Under the pieces are notes generated by a model, which saw only the letters and a list, made by a program, of their open reading frames with translations, searched no databases and had not been told where the DNA came from. A stretch of 64,000 nucleotides of DNA from Micromonospora saelicesensis (GTDB lineage: Bacteria; Actinomycetota; Actinomycetes; Mycobacteriales; Micromonosporaceae), in contig NZ_FMCR01000009.1 of NCBI RefSeq assembly GCF_900091575.1, positions 1-64,000 on the forward strand, written 5' to 3'. The position numbers and the translations under genes are program-made. Below, piece by piece: positions 34,180 to 43,678 of this stretch; the stretch's first letter is position 1; each line of letters opens with the position of its first letter.

Positions 34180-35393
34180 CGGCTCTCCTCCAGCAGCCGG
34201 GCGAGGTCGGGGCTGAGGAACACCCCGTCCGGGTCGAGTCGGCGGCGGGCTTCCCGGAAGTCGTCCCAGCGCGGATAGAGGGGCCGCAGGTCACCGGCGG
34301 TCAACCAGTGCTTCTTGCCCCAGTGCGGCCGGCCACCGTACTGCCGGAAGACCGCCTCCATGTCCCGGAAGTAGTCCTCGTACGGCAGCGAGGTGTTCTG
34401 GAGGCAGGCGATGGTGGTGGTCGGCCGGCCGTACGCGTTGCTCAACCAGATGTCGTCGGCGGCGATGCTGCGTACCAGTACCCGCCAGCCGACGACAGTG
34501 CGGTGCCGTTGCAGGATCCGCCGCCGGACCTCGGCGAAGCAGGCGGGGAACGCCTCCGACGGCAGCATGTACTCGATCTCCTCGAACCGCAGGTCCCGCT
34601 CCTGCGGGATGGTGCGGTGGATTGGACCGGACCGGATCTCGTGGGGTGCGCCCCACGGGCCGGAATCCGGCACCCGCGGCGCGGCCCACACCCGCACGTC
34701 GGAGCCCCCGTCGGTACGGTTCAAGGTGCGGATCTGGGTCTCGTCGCTGCGCGGGTACCAGTAGAAGTCCATGTTGCGGTTGGTGTGCTGCAATTCGGCC
34801 AGGTGGTCGAGGGTCCAGTCGATGTGCGCGCACCACGCCCGGCGGTGCAACTCGTAGTGCGGTTGCACGTCCAGGGTGACCTGGGTGACCACTCCGAGAG
34901 CGCCCAGCGACAGCCGGGCCGCCGGCAACAGGTCCGCGTTGTCGTCGGCCGAGATGTCGAGAACCTCGCCGGTGCCGCTGACCAGGCGAACGCCGGTCAC
35001 CTGGGTGCACAGGTTGCCGAAACCGATGCCGGTGCCGTGCGTGCCGGTGGCGGTCGCGCCGGCGATCGACTGGTAGTCCACGTCGCCGAGGTTGTCCATG
35101 GCCAGGCCGGCGTCGTACAACCCCTCACCGAGGGCCTTGAGCTTGGTGCCCGCCCACACCCGCGCCCGATCGGCGTCCTCGGTAATGACTCCGGCGAGCC
35201 GATCCACGCTGAGCAGGATGTCGTCGGTGCGCGCAAGTGGGCTCGACGAGTGGCCGGAGCCCACCGGGCGGATCGTCCTTCCGTCCTGGCGTGCCCGCAC
35301 CACCAACTCCCGTACCGCGTCCTCGTCCGCCGGCTCGGCGAGCTCCCGCGGGGTGAACGAAAGGCTGCCGGACCAGTTGACGAACTGTCGCAT
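34176..35393 (-). CDS. FAD-linked sugar-lactone/alditol oxidase
   Basis: A 405-residue flavoprotein of the aldonolactone oxidase type (D-arabinono-1,4-lactone oxidase, alditol oxidase, L-gulonolactone oxidase). The FAD domain has R-P-V-G-S-G-H-S-S-S-P-L near residue 41 and G-T-H-G-T-G near 117. A conserved H-W-G-K-K-H motif lies near residue 356, with a downstream P-R-W-D-D-F. It oxidises a polyol or sugar lactone with O2 or another acceptor; the exact substrate is unknown. It is cotranscribed with the ASRT homologue. Confidence 0.88.
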   Translation of the reverse strand: MRQFVNWSGSLSFTPRELAEPADEDAVRELVVRARQDGRTIRPVGSGHSSSPLARTDDILLSVDRLAGVITEDADRARVWAGTKLKALGEGLYDAGLAMDNLGDVDYQSIAGATATGTHGTGIGFGNLCTQVTGVRLVSGTGEVLDISADDNADLLPAARLSLGALGVVTQVTLDVQPHYELHRRAWCAHIDWTLDHLAELQHTNRNMDFYWYPRSDETQIRTLNRTDGGSDVRVWAAPRVPDSGPWGAPHEIRSGPIHRTIPQERDLRFEEIEYMLPSEAFPACFAEVRRRILQRHRTVVGWRVLVRSIAADDIWLSNAYGRPTTTIACLQNTSLPYEDYFRDMEAVFRQYGGRPHWGKKHWLTAGDLRPLYPRWDDFREARRRLDPDGVFLSPDLARLLEESR

Positions 35394-35461
35394 CCGGCCG
35401 ACTACCCGTCGGCGCGACCGGTAGTCGCGTTTCCGTGCCGGCCCGCCGGGTAAGGAGCCGC

Positions 35462-37303
35462 GTGCCGGCCTTCGGCTCCGCGAACACGCCGCCGATCGAC
35501 TCGTACGCGTTCCTCTCCGACACCCACACCGGGGCGCTGATCGGCGCGGACGGCACGGTCGACTGGTTCTGTGTGCCGCACTTCGACGGCGACGCGGTCT
35601 TCGCGCGGCTGCTGGACCGTCGCGTCGGTGGCGCGTTCACCCTCTCCGTCGCCGCTGACGCCGCGCCGGTCCGCCGGTACCTGCCCGGCACCCTGGTCGT
35701 GGAGAGCGTGTACCGCGCCGCCGGTGGCAGCGCAGTCGGTCAGGACTTCCTCGCCGTACAGGCCGGTGATGCCGCACAGCCGTTCCGCGCGGGCAAGCTG
35801 CTGGTGCGCCGCCTACACGTGCGTGCCGGGTCGGTGCGGGTGCGTGCCGAGGTGACGCCGCGCCCGGGGTACGGCTCCCGTCCGGCCGAGTGGCACCGCG
35901 ACGACGATCAGTGGGTGGCCGGCGACGCCGGGCTGCGGCTGGTCTCGGAGTTGCCGTTCCGCGTCGACGGCGCGACCGCACGGGCCGAGGCGGTGCTGCA
36001 TGAGGGGCAGACGGTCGACGTGCTGCTCGGCTACGGCCCGGACCGCATCGACGCGGTCGACCCCGCTGACCTGCTGGAGGAGACCCGCCGTACCTGGCGC
36101 GAGTGGTCGGACCGCGCCGACTACACCGGCCACGGCCGCGAGCAGGTGCGGCACAGCGCCGCCGTCCTGCGGGGCTTGTCCTTCGACGAGACCGGCGCGT
36201 TGCTCGCCGCGCCCACCTCCTCGCTGCCCGAGGAGATCGGCGGGGTCCGCAACTGGGACTACCGCTACACCTGGCACCGCGACGCCGCGTTGCTGCTGCT
36301 CGCCCTGTTCCGGTTGGGCCACGCCGAGGAGGGCCGTCGCTACCTGCACTTCCTGCTCACCACGTGCGGCGGGGTGGGCGACGTCCTCAGCCCACTCGTC
36401 GGGATCCACGGGGTGACCCGCGAGGAGGAGATCCTCGATCACCTCGACGGGTACGTCGGCTCGCGGCCGGTGCGCATCGGCAACGAGGCCGCCCACCAGC
36501 TCCAGTTCGACACGTACGGGCACGTGCTCGACGCCGCGCTGTCGTACCAGCAGCTCACCGGAGAGTTGACCGGCACGCAGTGGCAGGTGCTGCGCCGGCA
36601 CGTCGACACCATGGCCGCCCGGTGGCGAGAGCCGGACCATGGCATCTGGGAGATCCGGGGGCCACCGCGGCACTACGTCAACTCGAAGATGATGGCCTGG
36701 GTCTGCCTCGACCGGGGTGTCCGCCTCGCCGACCTGGTCGGGGACCACGACGCACCGATCGAGCGGTGGCGCGGCGAACGCGACGCCGTCCATGCCGAGG
36801 TCCTTGAGCGTGGGTTCGACCGTGGCGTCGGCAGCTTCGTGCTGGCGTACGACTCGACCGAACTCGACGCGTCGTTGCTCCGGATGCCCCTGGTCGGGTT
36901 CCTCGCCGGTGGCGACCCGCTGGTGGTGGCCACCATCGGCCGCATCCGGCGGGATCTCGCCATCGCCCCGGCGCTCATCCGCCGGTACACGGCCGACGAC
37001 GGGTTGCCCGGCGAGGAGGGCGCGTTCCTGCTCTGCTCCTTCGAGCTGGTCTCCGCCCTGGTCCTGGCCGGGCGACGCGAGCAGGCCGCCGAGCTGTTCG
37101 ACCAGCTCCGCGCGTACGCCGGGCCGCTCGGCCTGTACGCCGAACAGCTCGACGCCGACGGCACCGCGCTGGGCAACTACCCGCAGGCCTTCACCCACCT
37201 CGCGTTGATCGAGGCGGCGCTGAACCTCGATGGCGCTGGCGACCGCGACGCGTTGCACGCGTGGGCGGAGCGAACCGCGCGACAGGGAACGGCCGGCGGC
37301 TGA
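35462..37303 (+). CDS. glycoside hydrolase family 15 (trehalase/glucoamylase-like)
   Basis: A 613-residue GH15 enzyme. The N-terminal super-sandwich (I-D-S-Y-A-F-L-S-D, G-T-V-D-W-F-C) leads into the (alpha/alpha)6 barrel with R-N-W-D-Y-R-Y-T-W-H-R-D-A and G-I-W-E-I-R-G, and a P-G-E-E-G-A-F-L-L-C-S-F segment near the C-terminus that holds a likely catalytic Glu. Actinobacterial members include trehalases. The GTG at 35462 has AAGGAG ending four bases before it. Given the treY/treZ genes in this window, trehalose is a plausible substrate, but glucans are not excluded. Confidence 0.88.
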   Translation: MPAFGSANTPPIDSYAFLSDTHTGALIGADGTVDWFCVPHFDGDAVFARLLDRRVGGAFTLSVAADAAPVRRYLPGTLVVESVYRAAGGSAVGQDFLAVQAGDAAQPFRAGKLLVRRLHVRAGSVRVRAEVTPRPGYGSRPAEWHRDDDQWVAGDAGLRLVSELPFRVDGATARAEAVLHEGQTVDVLLGYGPDRIDAVDPADLLEETRRTWREWSDRADYTGHGREQVRHSAAVLRGLSFDETGALLAAPTSSLPEEIGGVRNWDYRYTWHRDAALLLLALFRLGHAEEGRRYLHFLLTTCGGVGDVLSPLVGIHGVTREEEILDHLDGYVGSRPVRIGNEAAHQLQFDTYGHVLDAALSYQQLTGELTGTQWQVLRRHVDTMAARWREPDHGIWEIRGPPRHYVNSKMMAWVCLDRGVRLADLVGDHDAPIERWRGERDAVHAEVLERGFDRGVGSFVLAYDSTELDASLLRMPLVGFLAGGDPLVVATIGRIRRDLAIAPALIRRYTADDGLPGEEGAFLLCSFELVSALVLAGRREQAAELFDQLRAYAGPLGLYAEQLDADGTALGNYPQAFTHLALIEAALNLDGAGDRDALHAWAERTARQGTAGG

Positions 37304-37307
37304 CCGG

Positions 37308-38168
37308 TCAGCCGACCAGCATCTCGGTGAGGACCTCGACGACGCGTCGGGTGTGCCGCCCGTCGGGGTCCTCGTCGGGGTTCAGGTCGGTCACGCTCAT
37401 CCCGAGCAGCCGGTCGGCGCGGGCCAACGGCGTGACCAGCGCGATCAGATCCGCCCAGCGCGGCCCGTCCGGCTCGGGGTAGGTCACCGCCGGCAGGTCG
37501 CGCGGGTCAACCACGTCCAGGTCGAGGTGCAGCCAGGCCGGTCCGTCCCCGTCGGCGGCCAGACCCGCGCCGACCGTCGCCGCGCCCCGGCGTAGCAACT
37601 CGGCGGCGTTGACCTGCCGGATCGCCGGGTCGATCCGGGCCGCCTCGACCCGGCTGCTCTCGTCGGTGGCCGGGCGGTGCCCGAGCAGATGGACGCGGCT
37701 CGGCTCGATCAGCGCGCCGCCGTCGGTGCCGACGGCGGCGGCGGGGCCGTACCCGGTGACCACCGAGAGATCCATGTCGGCGGCCTCACCGGTCGGTGAG
37801 GTCGTGCCGTCGAGGAAGTCCGGGTGGGCGTCGACGAACCACAGGTCGGTCGCCGGGGGCAGGGCCCGGCAGACGCCGGGCAGGATCGCGCAGTCGCCGC
37901 CGAGCACAAGTGGTCGGTGGCCGTCCGCGATCAACGCGCCGATCCGCGCGGCGATGGCGCCGCCGGCCCGGACCAGGCCCGCCGCGCCGATCACCCCGCT
38001 GGCCGGGTCGCGGTTCGGGTCGCGCAACCGCGTCTCGTCGATCTGCCCGTCGTCGTCGGCGGCGAGGGCCTCGCGCAGGCCGGCGCGGCGCAGCGCGGCC
38101 GGGGCCCGCTCCTCGCCGCGCCCGGCTCCGGAGGAGTCCAGCGGCGCGTCAACGATCATCCAGCGCAC
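37308..38168 (-). CDS. arginase/agmatinase-fold protein
   Basis: A 286-residue ureohydrolase-fold protein. Metal-binding motifs are G-G-D-C, D-A-H-P-D and L-D-L-D-V-V-D-P. In classical arginases the first motif is G-G-D-H; the Cys here removes one Mn2+ ligand, so activity and substrate are uncertain. The start is either the GTG at 38168 or an ATG at 38159. Its 3' end is four bases from the convergent GH15 gene. Confidence 0.78.
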   Translation of the reverse strand: MRWMIVDAPLDSSGAGRGEERAPAALRRAGLREALAADDDGQIDETRLRDPNRDPASGVIGAAGLVRAGGAIAARIGALIADGHRPLVLGGDCAILPGVCRALPPATDLWFVDAHPDFLDGTTSPTGEAADMDLSVVTGYGPAAAVGTDGGALIEPSRVHLLGHRPATDESSRVEAARIDPAIRQVNAAELLRRGAATVGAGLAADGDGPAWLHLDLDVVDPRDLPAVTYPEPDGPRWADLIALVTPLARADRLLGMSVTDLNPDEDPDGRHTRRVVEVLTEMLVG

Positions 38169-38359
38169 GTCCGCAGCGTACCGGCGCGACCGGCCGTCCC
38201 GGCCGCATTCTGTGGTGCGGCTGGGAGTACGCCGATGTGCCCGCGACAGCGACGACCACCGGCGTACGGTGGGGGACAAGTCCGGCTTTCTGGGTCAAAA
38301 GCCTCATCGGTGTACGCCCTGGGACGCCGGTGTCGAGGCGGCGAGGCAAGGAGCGATCG

Positions 38360-38509
38360 GTGGAACATCTGGCCTACCTGGACGCGGGGTCCGGCAGCCT
38401 GATCGTGCAGGCGGTCGTCGGTGGGGTGGCTGGCGCCGCGGTCGCCGCGAAACTCTACTGGCGACGGCTGGTCGACCGGTTCCGCCGGCAACCCACCGAC
38501 CAGCGCTGA
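38360..38509 (+). CDS. 49-residue single-helix membrane protein
   Basis: A very short gene. The GTG at 38360 has a perfect AAGGAG six bases upstream (38348-38353). The peptide begins E-H-L-A-Y-L-D-A-G-S-G-S, contains one membrane helix (L-I-V-Q-A-V-V-G-G-V-A-G-A-A-V-A-A) and ends with a basic tail. Such small proteins with a Y-L-D-x-G-S-G start are widespread next to large surface-polymer genes. Here it stands 17 bp before the methyltransferase gene, so it is probably part of that operon. Confidence 0.8.
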   Translation: MEHLAYLDAGSGSLIVQAVVGGVAGAAVAAKLYWRRLVDRFRRQPTDQR

Positions 38510-38526
38510 GCGGGCCAGCTCCGACG

Positions 38527-39957
38527 ATGGCGATCTCACCCACCGAGGTACGGCCCGAGCCGGCCTCCTTCCGCGACCCCGCCAACCGGGTCTTCCACGT
38601 CGGCGACGAGGTGCTGCGCGGGCTGGACCCCCAGGCCGCCGAGCACTGGCGGGCACTGACCGGCAGCACGTTCTTCCCGGCGCTCGTCGCCGCGCGCAAG
38701 GTCTGCGCCACCGAGGACGCCCCGCCCACCCTGGTGCCGGCCGCGACCGGAACACCGTGGGCGGCCGTCCTGCGCCACGAGCGCATCCCGTTCGTCTCCC
38801 ACCCGTACGAGTGGTCGTTCAGCATGCTGCGCGACGCCGCCCTGCTGCACCTGGAGATCCTGACCGCCGCGCTCGGCGAGGGTTTCACCACGAAGGACGG
38901 CTCGGCGTACAACCTCCAGTGGCGCGGCGCCCAACCGGTCTTCATCGACATCGGCTCCTTCGAGCCGGTCCGCGACGGCGAACCGTGGGCCGGCTACCGG
39001 CAGTTCTGCCAGACCGTGCTCTACCCGCTGATGCTCACCGCCCACCTGGGCGTCGACTTCCAACCGTGGCTGCGCGCCCGGGTCGACGGCATCGAGGCCG
39101 ACGAGCTACGGCCACTGTTCAACGGCGCCCGCCGGCTGCGCCCCGGCGTGCTGACCCACCTGCACCTGCACGGGGCGATGCAGCAACGCAACGCCGCCGC
39201 CAGCACCACCGAGGTACGCGACCAACTGCGGGCCGCCGGCTTCTCCCGGGAACTGCTGGTCGCCACCGTACGCGGCATCGAGAAACTGGTCCGCAAGCTG
39301 GACCGCCGCCCGCCCGAGAGCCACTGGTCGGACTACCAACGCACCTGCGGCTACTCGGCCCGCGACCGGGTGGCGAAGGAGCAGTTCGTGGCCACCGCGG
39401 TCGCCGCCGGCACCCGCCCCCGCCTGGTGCTCGACCTCGGCGCCAACGACGGCCGGTACTCCCGGCTGGCGGCCGGGCACGCGGACTACGTGGTCGCCGT
39501 CGAGCAGGACCCCACGGTCGTCGACGAGCTGTACCGACAGCTGCGCTCCGAGGGGCAGCGCCGCATCCTGCCGCTGGTGCTGGACCTGGCCGACCCCTCG
39601 CCGGGTGGCGGCTGGCGGGGCGTCGAGCGGGCCGGCTTCGCCGAGCGGGCGTCCGCCGACGTGGTGCTCGCCCTGGCCGTGGTGCACCATCTGGCGATCG
39701 GGCGCAACGTACCCCTGCCGGAGGTCATCGACTGGCTGGCCGGGCTGACCGCGCCGGGCGGCGCGGTGGTGGTGGAGTTCGTCCACCCGGAGGACCCGAT
39801 GGCGATCCGACTGCTGGCCAACAAGCCCGCCGGTCTCTTCCCGGACTACCGACGCGACACCTTCGAGACGTTGCTCGCCGCCCGGGGACGGATCACCGAC
39901 CGGCTGGAACTGCCCTCGGGTACCCGCACGCTCTACCGGACGGTGATGGGTGGCTGA
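38527..39957 (+). CDS. NoeA-like protein with class I SAM methyltransferase domain
   Basis: A 476-residue protein. The N-terminal half (about residues 1-270) contains Y-N-L-Q-W-R-G-A-Q-P-V-F-I-D-I-G-S-F, a stretch shared with the N-terminus of nodulation protein NoeA-type methyltransferases. The C-terminal half carries the SAM-binding motif L-D-L-G-A-N-D-G-R-Y near 304 and an acidic V-V-A-V-E-Q-D. A methyl transfer to a surface saccharide is likely but unproven. The next gene overlaps its 3' end by eight bases. Confidence 0.82.
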   Translation: MAISPTEVRPEPASFRDPANRVFHVGDEVLRGLDPQAAEHWRALTGSTFFPALVAARKVCATEDAPPTLVPAATGTPWAAVLRHERIPFVSHPYEWSFSMLRDAALLHLEILTAALGEGFTTKDGSAYNLQWRGAQPVFIDIGSFEPVRDGEPWAGYRQFCQTVLYPLMLTAHLGVDFQPWLRARVDGIEADELRPLFNGARRLRPGVLTHLHLHGAMQQRNAAASTTEVRDQLRAAGFSRELLVATVRGIEKLVRKLDRRPPESHWSDYQRTCGYSARDRVAKEQFVATAVAAGTRPRLVLDLGANDGRYSRLAAGHADYVVAVEQDPTVVDELYRQLRSEGQRRILPLVLDLADPSPGGGWRGVERAGFAERASADVVLALAVVHHLAIGRNVPLPEVIDWLAGLTAPGGAVVVEFVHPEDPMAIRLLANKPAGLFPDYRRDTFETLLAARGRITDRLELPSGTRTLYRTVMGG

Positions 39958-42004
39958 ACCGGCCTCCGTCGACCCGTCGGCCCCGCACCGCCGGCCGCCG
40001 CCGGCCCCCGGACGGTGGGACCGGGGCTGGCGAGGTGAGCTGGGCCGGCTGCTGGAGGTCGTCGCGCTGGTCGGTCTCGTGGTCACCCAGCCGCTGTTGG
40101 ACGTGCTGGGCCGCAGCCCCGACTTCTTCCTCTTCCACCGCGCCGACCCGGCCCAGATCCTGCTGCTGCTCGCCCTGGTGACGGTGCTCCCCACAGTCGC
40201 GGTGGCGCTGCTCGGCGCGCTCAGCCGACTGGCCGGCCGGACCGCCCGCGCCCTCATCCACACCGGGCTGGTCGGGTTGCTGGTCGCCGCTCTCGCCGTG
40301 CAGGTGGGCCGACACGTCACGCCACTTCGGGGCGTACCGCTGCTGCTGGTGGCCGTGCTGGCCGGAGCCGCCGGCGCGGCCGCGCACCGGCGGTGGCGGG
40401 CGCCGGGCCGGGTGCTGCGACTGGCCGCCGCCGGGCCGGTGGCCTTCGTGGCGCTCTTCCTGCTCGCCTCGCCCACCTCGGCGGTGGTCCTGCCGCGCGG
40501 CGACGGCGGCGCGGCCGGCACCGCGCAGGGCTCGGCCGTGCATCCGCCGGTGGTCATGCTGATCCTCGACGAGCTGCCACTGGTCAGCCTGCTCGGCGCG
40601 GACGGGAAGATCGACGCCGGGCGGTACCCGCACTTCGCCGAGCTGGCCGGCGGCTCCACCTGGTACCGCAACTCCACCGGGGTCAGCGGGTGGACGCCCA
40701 ACGCGCTGCCGGCGATGCTCACCGGCCGCTACCCGGCCAAGCCGGTAGCCCCGCACTACTCGCAGTACCCGGACAACATCTTCACCGCCTTCGGCGGCCT
40801 GTACGACATCCGCGCCGAGGAGAGCATCACCCGGCTCTGCCCGCCCAGTCGCTGCGAGCAGCCGGTCACCCCGGAGCAGGGGCTCGGCGTGCTGGTCCGG
40901 GAGACCGGCAAGCTGCTCGGCCGGGTCGCCGGGCCGACGGAGAGCGCAGTCGACCCGGAGGACTCCTACCGCGAGCAGACCCGCGCCGAAGCCGGCCTGG
41001 ACGCCGCCGAACCGGTGCCGGCGGACCCGAAGTTCCGCTGGGACAGCCTGGACGACAACCAACCGGCCCGGTTCACCAGCTTTCTGGCCGGGCTGAAGCC
41101 GTCGACCCGGCCCACCCTGCACTTCCTGCACCTGCTGATGCCGCACTCACCGTGGGCGTACCTGCCGTCCGGGGCGCGCTACGACGCCCCCGAGGACCTG
41201 CCCAACGACGGTGCCGGGTGGGTCGACCTGGCCCGGCAGCGGCACCTCGCCCAGCTCGGCTACACCGACCGGCTGATCGGCGAGACGCTGCGGACGCTGC
41301 GCGCCAACGGCCTCTACGACCAGGCCCTCGTCGTGGTGACCGCCGACCACGGGGTCAGCTTCCGCGCCGGCGCGCAGGGCCGGGGCATGGACGCCATCAA
41401 GGCCGCCGCCGGCGAGGTCGCCTGGGTGCCGACGTTCGTCAAGGAACCCCGGCAGCAGACCGGCCGGGTGGACGACCGCAACTGGGAACATGTCGACCTG
41501 CTGCCGACCGTGGCCGACGAGGCCGGCGTCCGGTTGCCCTGGCGGGTCGACGGGCGCTCCGCCCGGCAAGCCCCCCGCACCGACGGTACGAAACACTTCT
41601 ACGACCGCCCCGGCCAACCGGTCACCTTCCCCGGTGGCGTGCCCGCCCCGCCACCCCTGCCGACCCCCCACCCCCTGGTCGGCACCGAGGTACGCGCCGG
41701 CCCCGCCGCCGGCAGCGCCCGGGTCGCCGACCTGGCGGCGTTCACCGCCACGGACCCGGACACCGGCACCCTCCCGGCACTGGTCTGGGGCGACGTCCCG
41801 GACCGGATCCCGGACGGCACCCTCCTCGCCGTCGCCGTCAACGGCCGCATCGGGGCCGTCGTCCCGGTGGTGCCGGCCGACCCCGGCGGACGCCGGTTCG
41901 CCGCGCTGCTCGCCGACGACAAGCTGTTCCACGCCGGCACCAACCAGCTCGACGTCTTCCAGGTCGCGACGGACGGTACGCTGCGACGCCTCACCCTGTC
42001 GTGA
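39950..42004 (+). CDS. membrane alkaline phosphatase/sulfatase superfamily protein
   Basis: A 684-residue protein. Four hydrophobic helices lie at about residues 35-60, 65-90, 105-125 and 160-178, followed by a large extracytoplasmic domain. That domain has L-I-L-D-E-L-P near 205, N-S-T-G-V-S-G-W-T-P-N-A-L-P around the usual nucleophile position, and T-A-D-H-G-V-S-F near 464, all hallmarks of the sulfatase/alkaline-phosphatase fold; similar proteins modify lipids or polysaccharides by phospho- or sulfo-transfer. GTG start inside the previous gene, so translationally coupled. Confidence 0.83.
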   Translation: MAEPASVDPSAPHRRPPPAPGRWDRGWRGELGRLLEVVALVGLVVTQPLLDVLGRSPDFFLFHRADPAQILLLLALVTVLPTVAVALLGALSRLAGRTARALIHTGLVGLLVAALAVQVGRHVTPLRGVPLLLVAVLAGAAGAAAHRRWRAPGRVLRLAAAGPVAFVALFLLASPTSAVVLPRGDGGAAGTAQGSAVHPPVVMLILDELPLVSLLGADGKIDAGRYPHFAELAGGSTWYRNSTGVSGWTPNALPAMLTGRYPAKPVAPHYSQYPDNIFTAFGGLYDIRAEESITRLCPPSRCEQPVTPEQGLGVLVRETGKLLGRVAGPTESAVDPEDSYREQTRAEAGLDAAEPVPADPKFRWDSLDDNQPARFTSFLAGLKPSTRPTLHFLHLLMPHSPWAYLPSGARYDAPEDLPNDGAGWVDLARQRHLAQLGYTDRLIGETLRTLRANGLYDQALVVVTADHGVSFRAGAQGRGMDAIKAAAGEVAWVPTFVKEPRQQTGRVDDRNWEHVDLLPTVADEAGVRLPWRVDGRSARQAPRTDGTKHFYDRPGQPVTFPGGVPAPPPLPTPHPLVGTEVRAGPAAGSARVADLAAFTATDPDTGTLPALVWGDVPDRIPDGTLLAVAVNGRIGAVVPVVPADPGGRRFAALLADDKLFHAGTNQLDVFQVATDGTLRRLTLS

Positions 42005-42190
42005 CCTGCCTTCCGGGGTGGGTGGGGTCCGGTCCCGTCTGGCGGGATACCGGGTTTCCCGGCCGCCCGGTCGGGAATCGGGTGACGCATACCTCACCGC
42101 CGAACCACGGCGGGCGTTGTCCCCCGAGCCGCAATTACGGTAGAAGCGAAGGCAATTCAACGTAGATCTGCCGGCGAAGCGAGGAACCAC

Positions 42191-43474
<1,284 letters not shown>

Positions 43475-43493
43475 CCCGCTCCTCGCTACGCCA

Positions 43494-43528
43494 GCAGGCC
43501 GTCGACCCCTCCCGGGTCGGCGGCCTGC
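43494..43528 (+). terminator. hairpin after citrate synthase
   Basis: GCAGGCCG (43494-43501) pairs with CGGCCTGC (43521-43528), and an inner GACCC/GGGTC stem extends it. CGCGTTTCC follows the stem. It sits 20 bp after the gltA stop. Confidence 0.7.
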
Positions 43529-43568
43529 CGCGTTTCCGCGCTCTGAGCTGCCCCGTCCCGCCCGTGAT

Positions 43569-43637
43569 CGACTCGGGTTCCTTGAAGGCGCGGTGTTCCT
43601 CGTGCCAGGACACCCCGACTTTCAGGAAGCCGAGTCG
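43569..43637. repeat. dispersed imperfect palindrome (REP-like), copy 1
   Basis: A 69-bp inverted repeat with arms CGACTCGG and CCGAGTCG. The arm sequence continues through TTCCT...GAA and CGGTGT/ACACCCCG. A second member with the same motifs lies at 63670-63744. This copy lies in the convergent gap between gltA and the GT4 gene, so it may also act as a transcription barrier. Confidence 0.8.
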
Positions 43638-43678
43638 AACAACCGAGCCCAGCCCGGGCCCGGGCCGGACGGTGAGGG

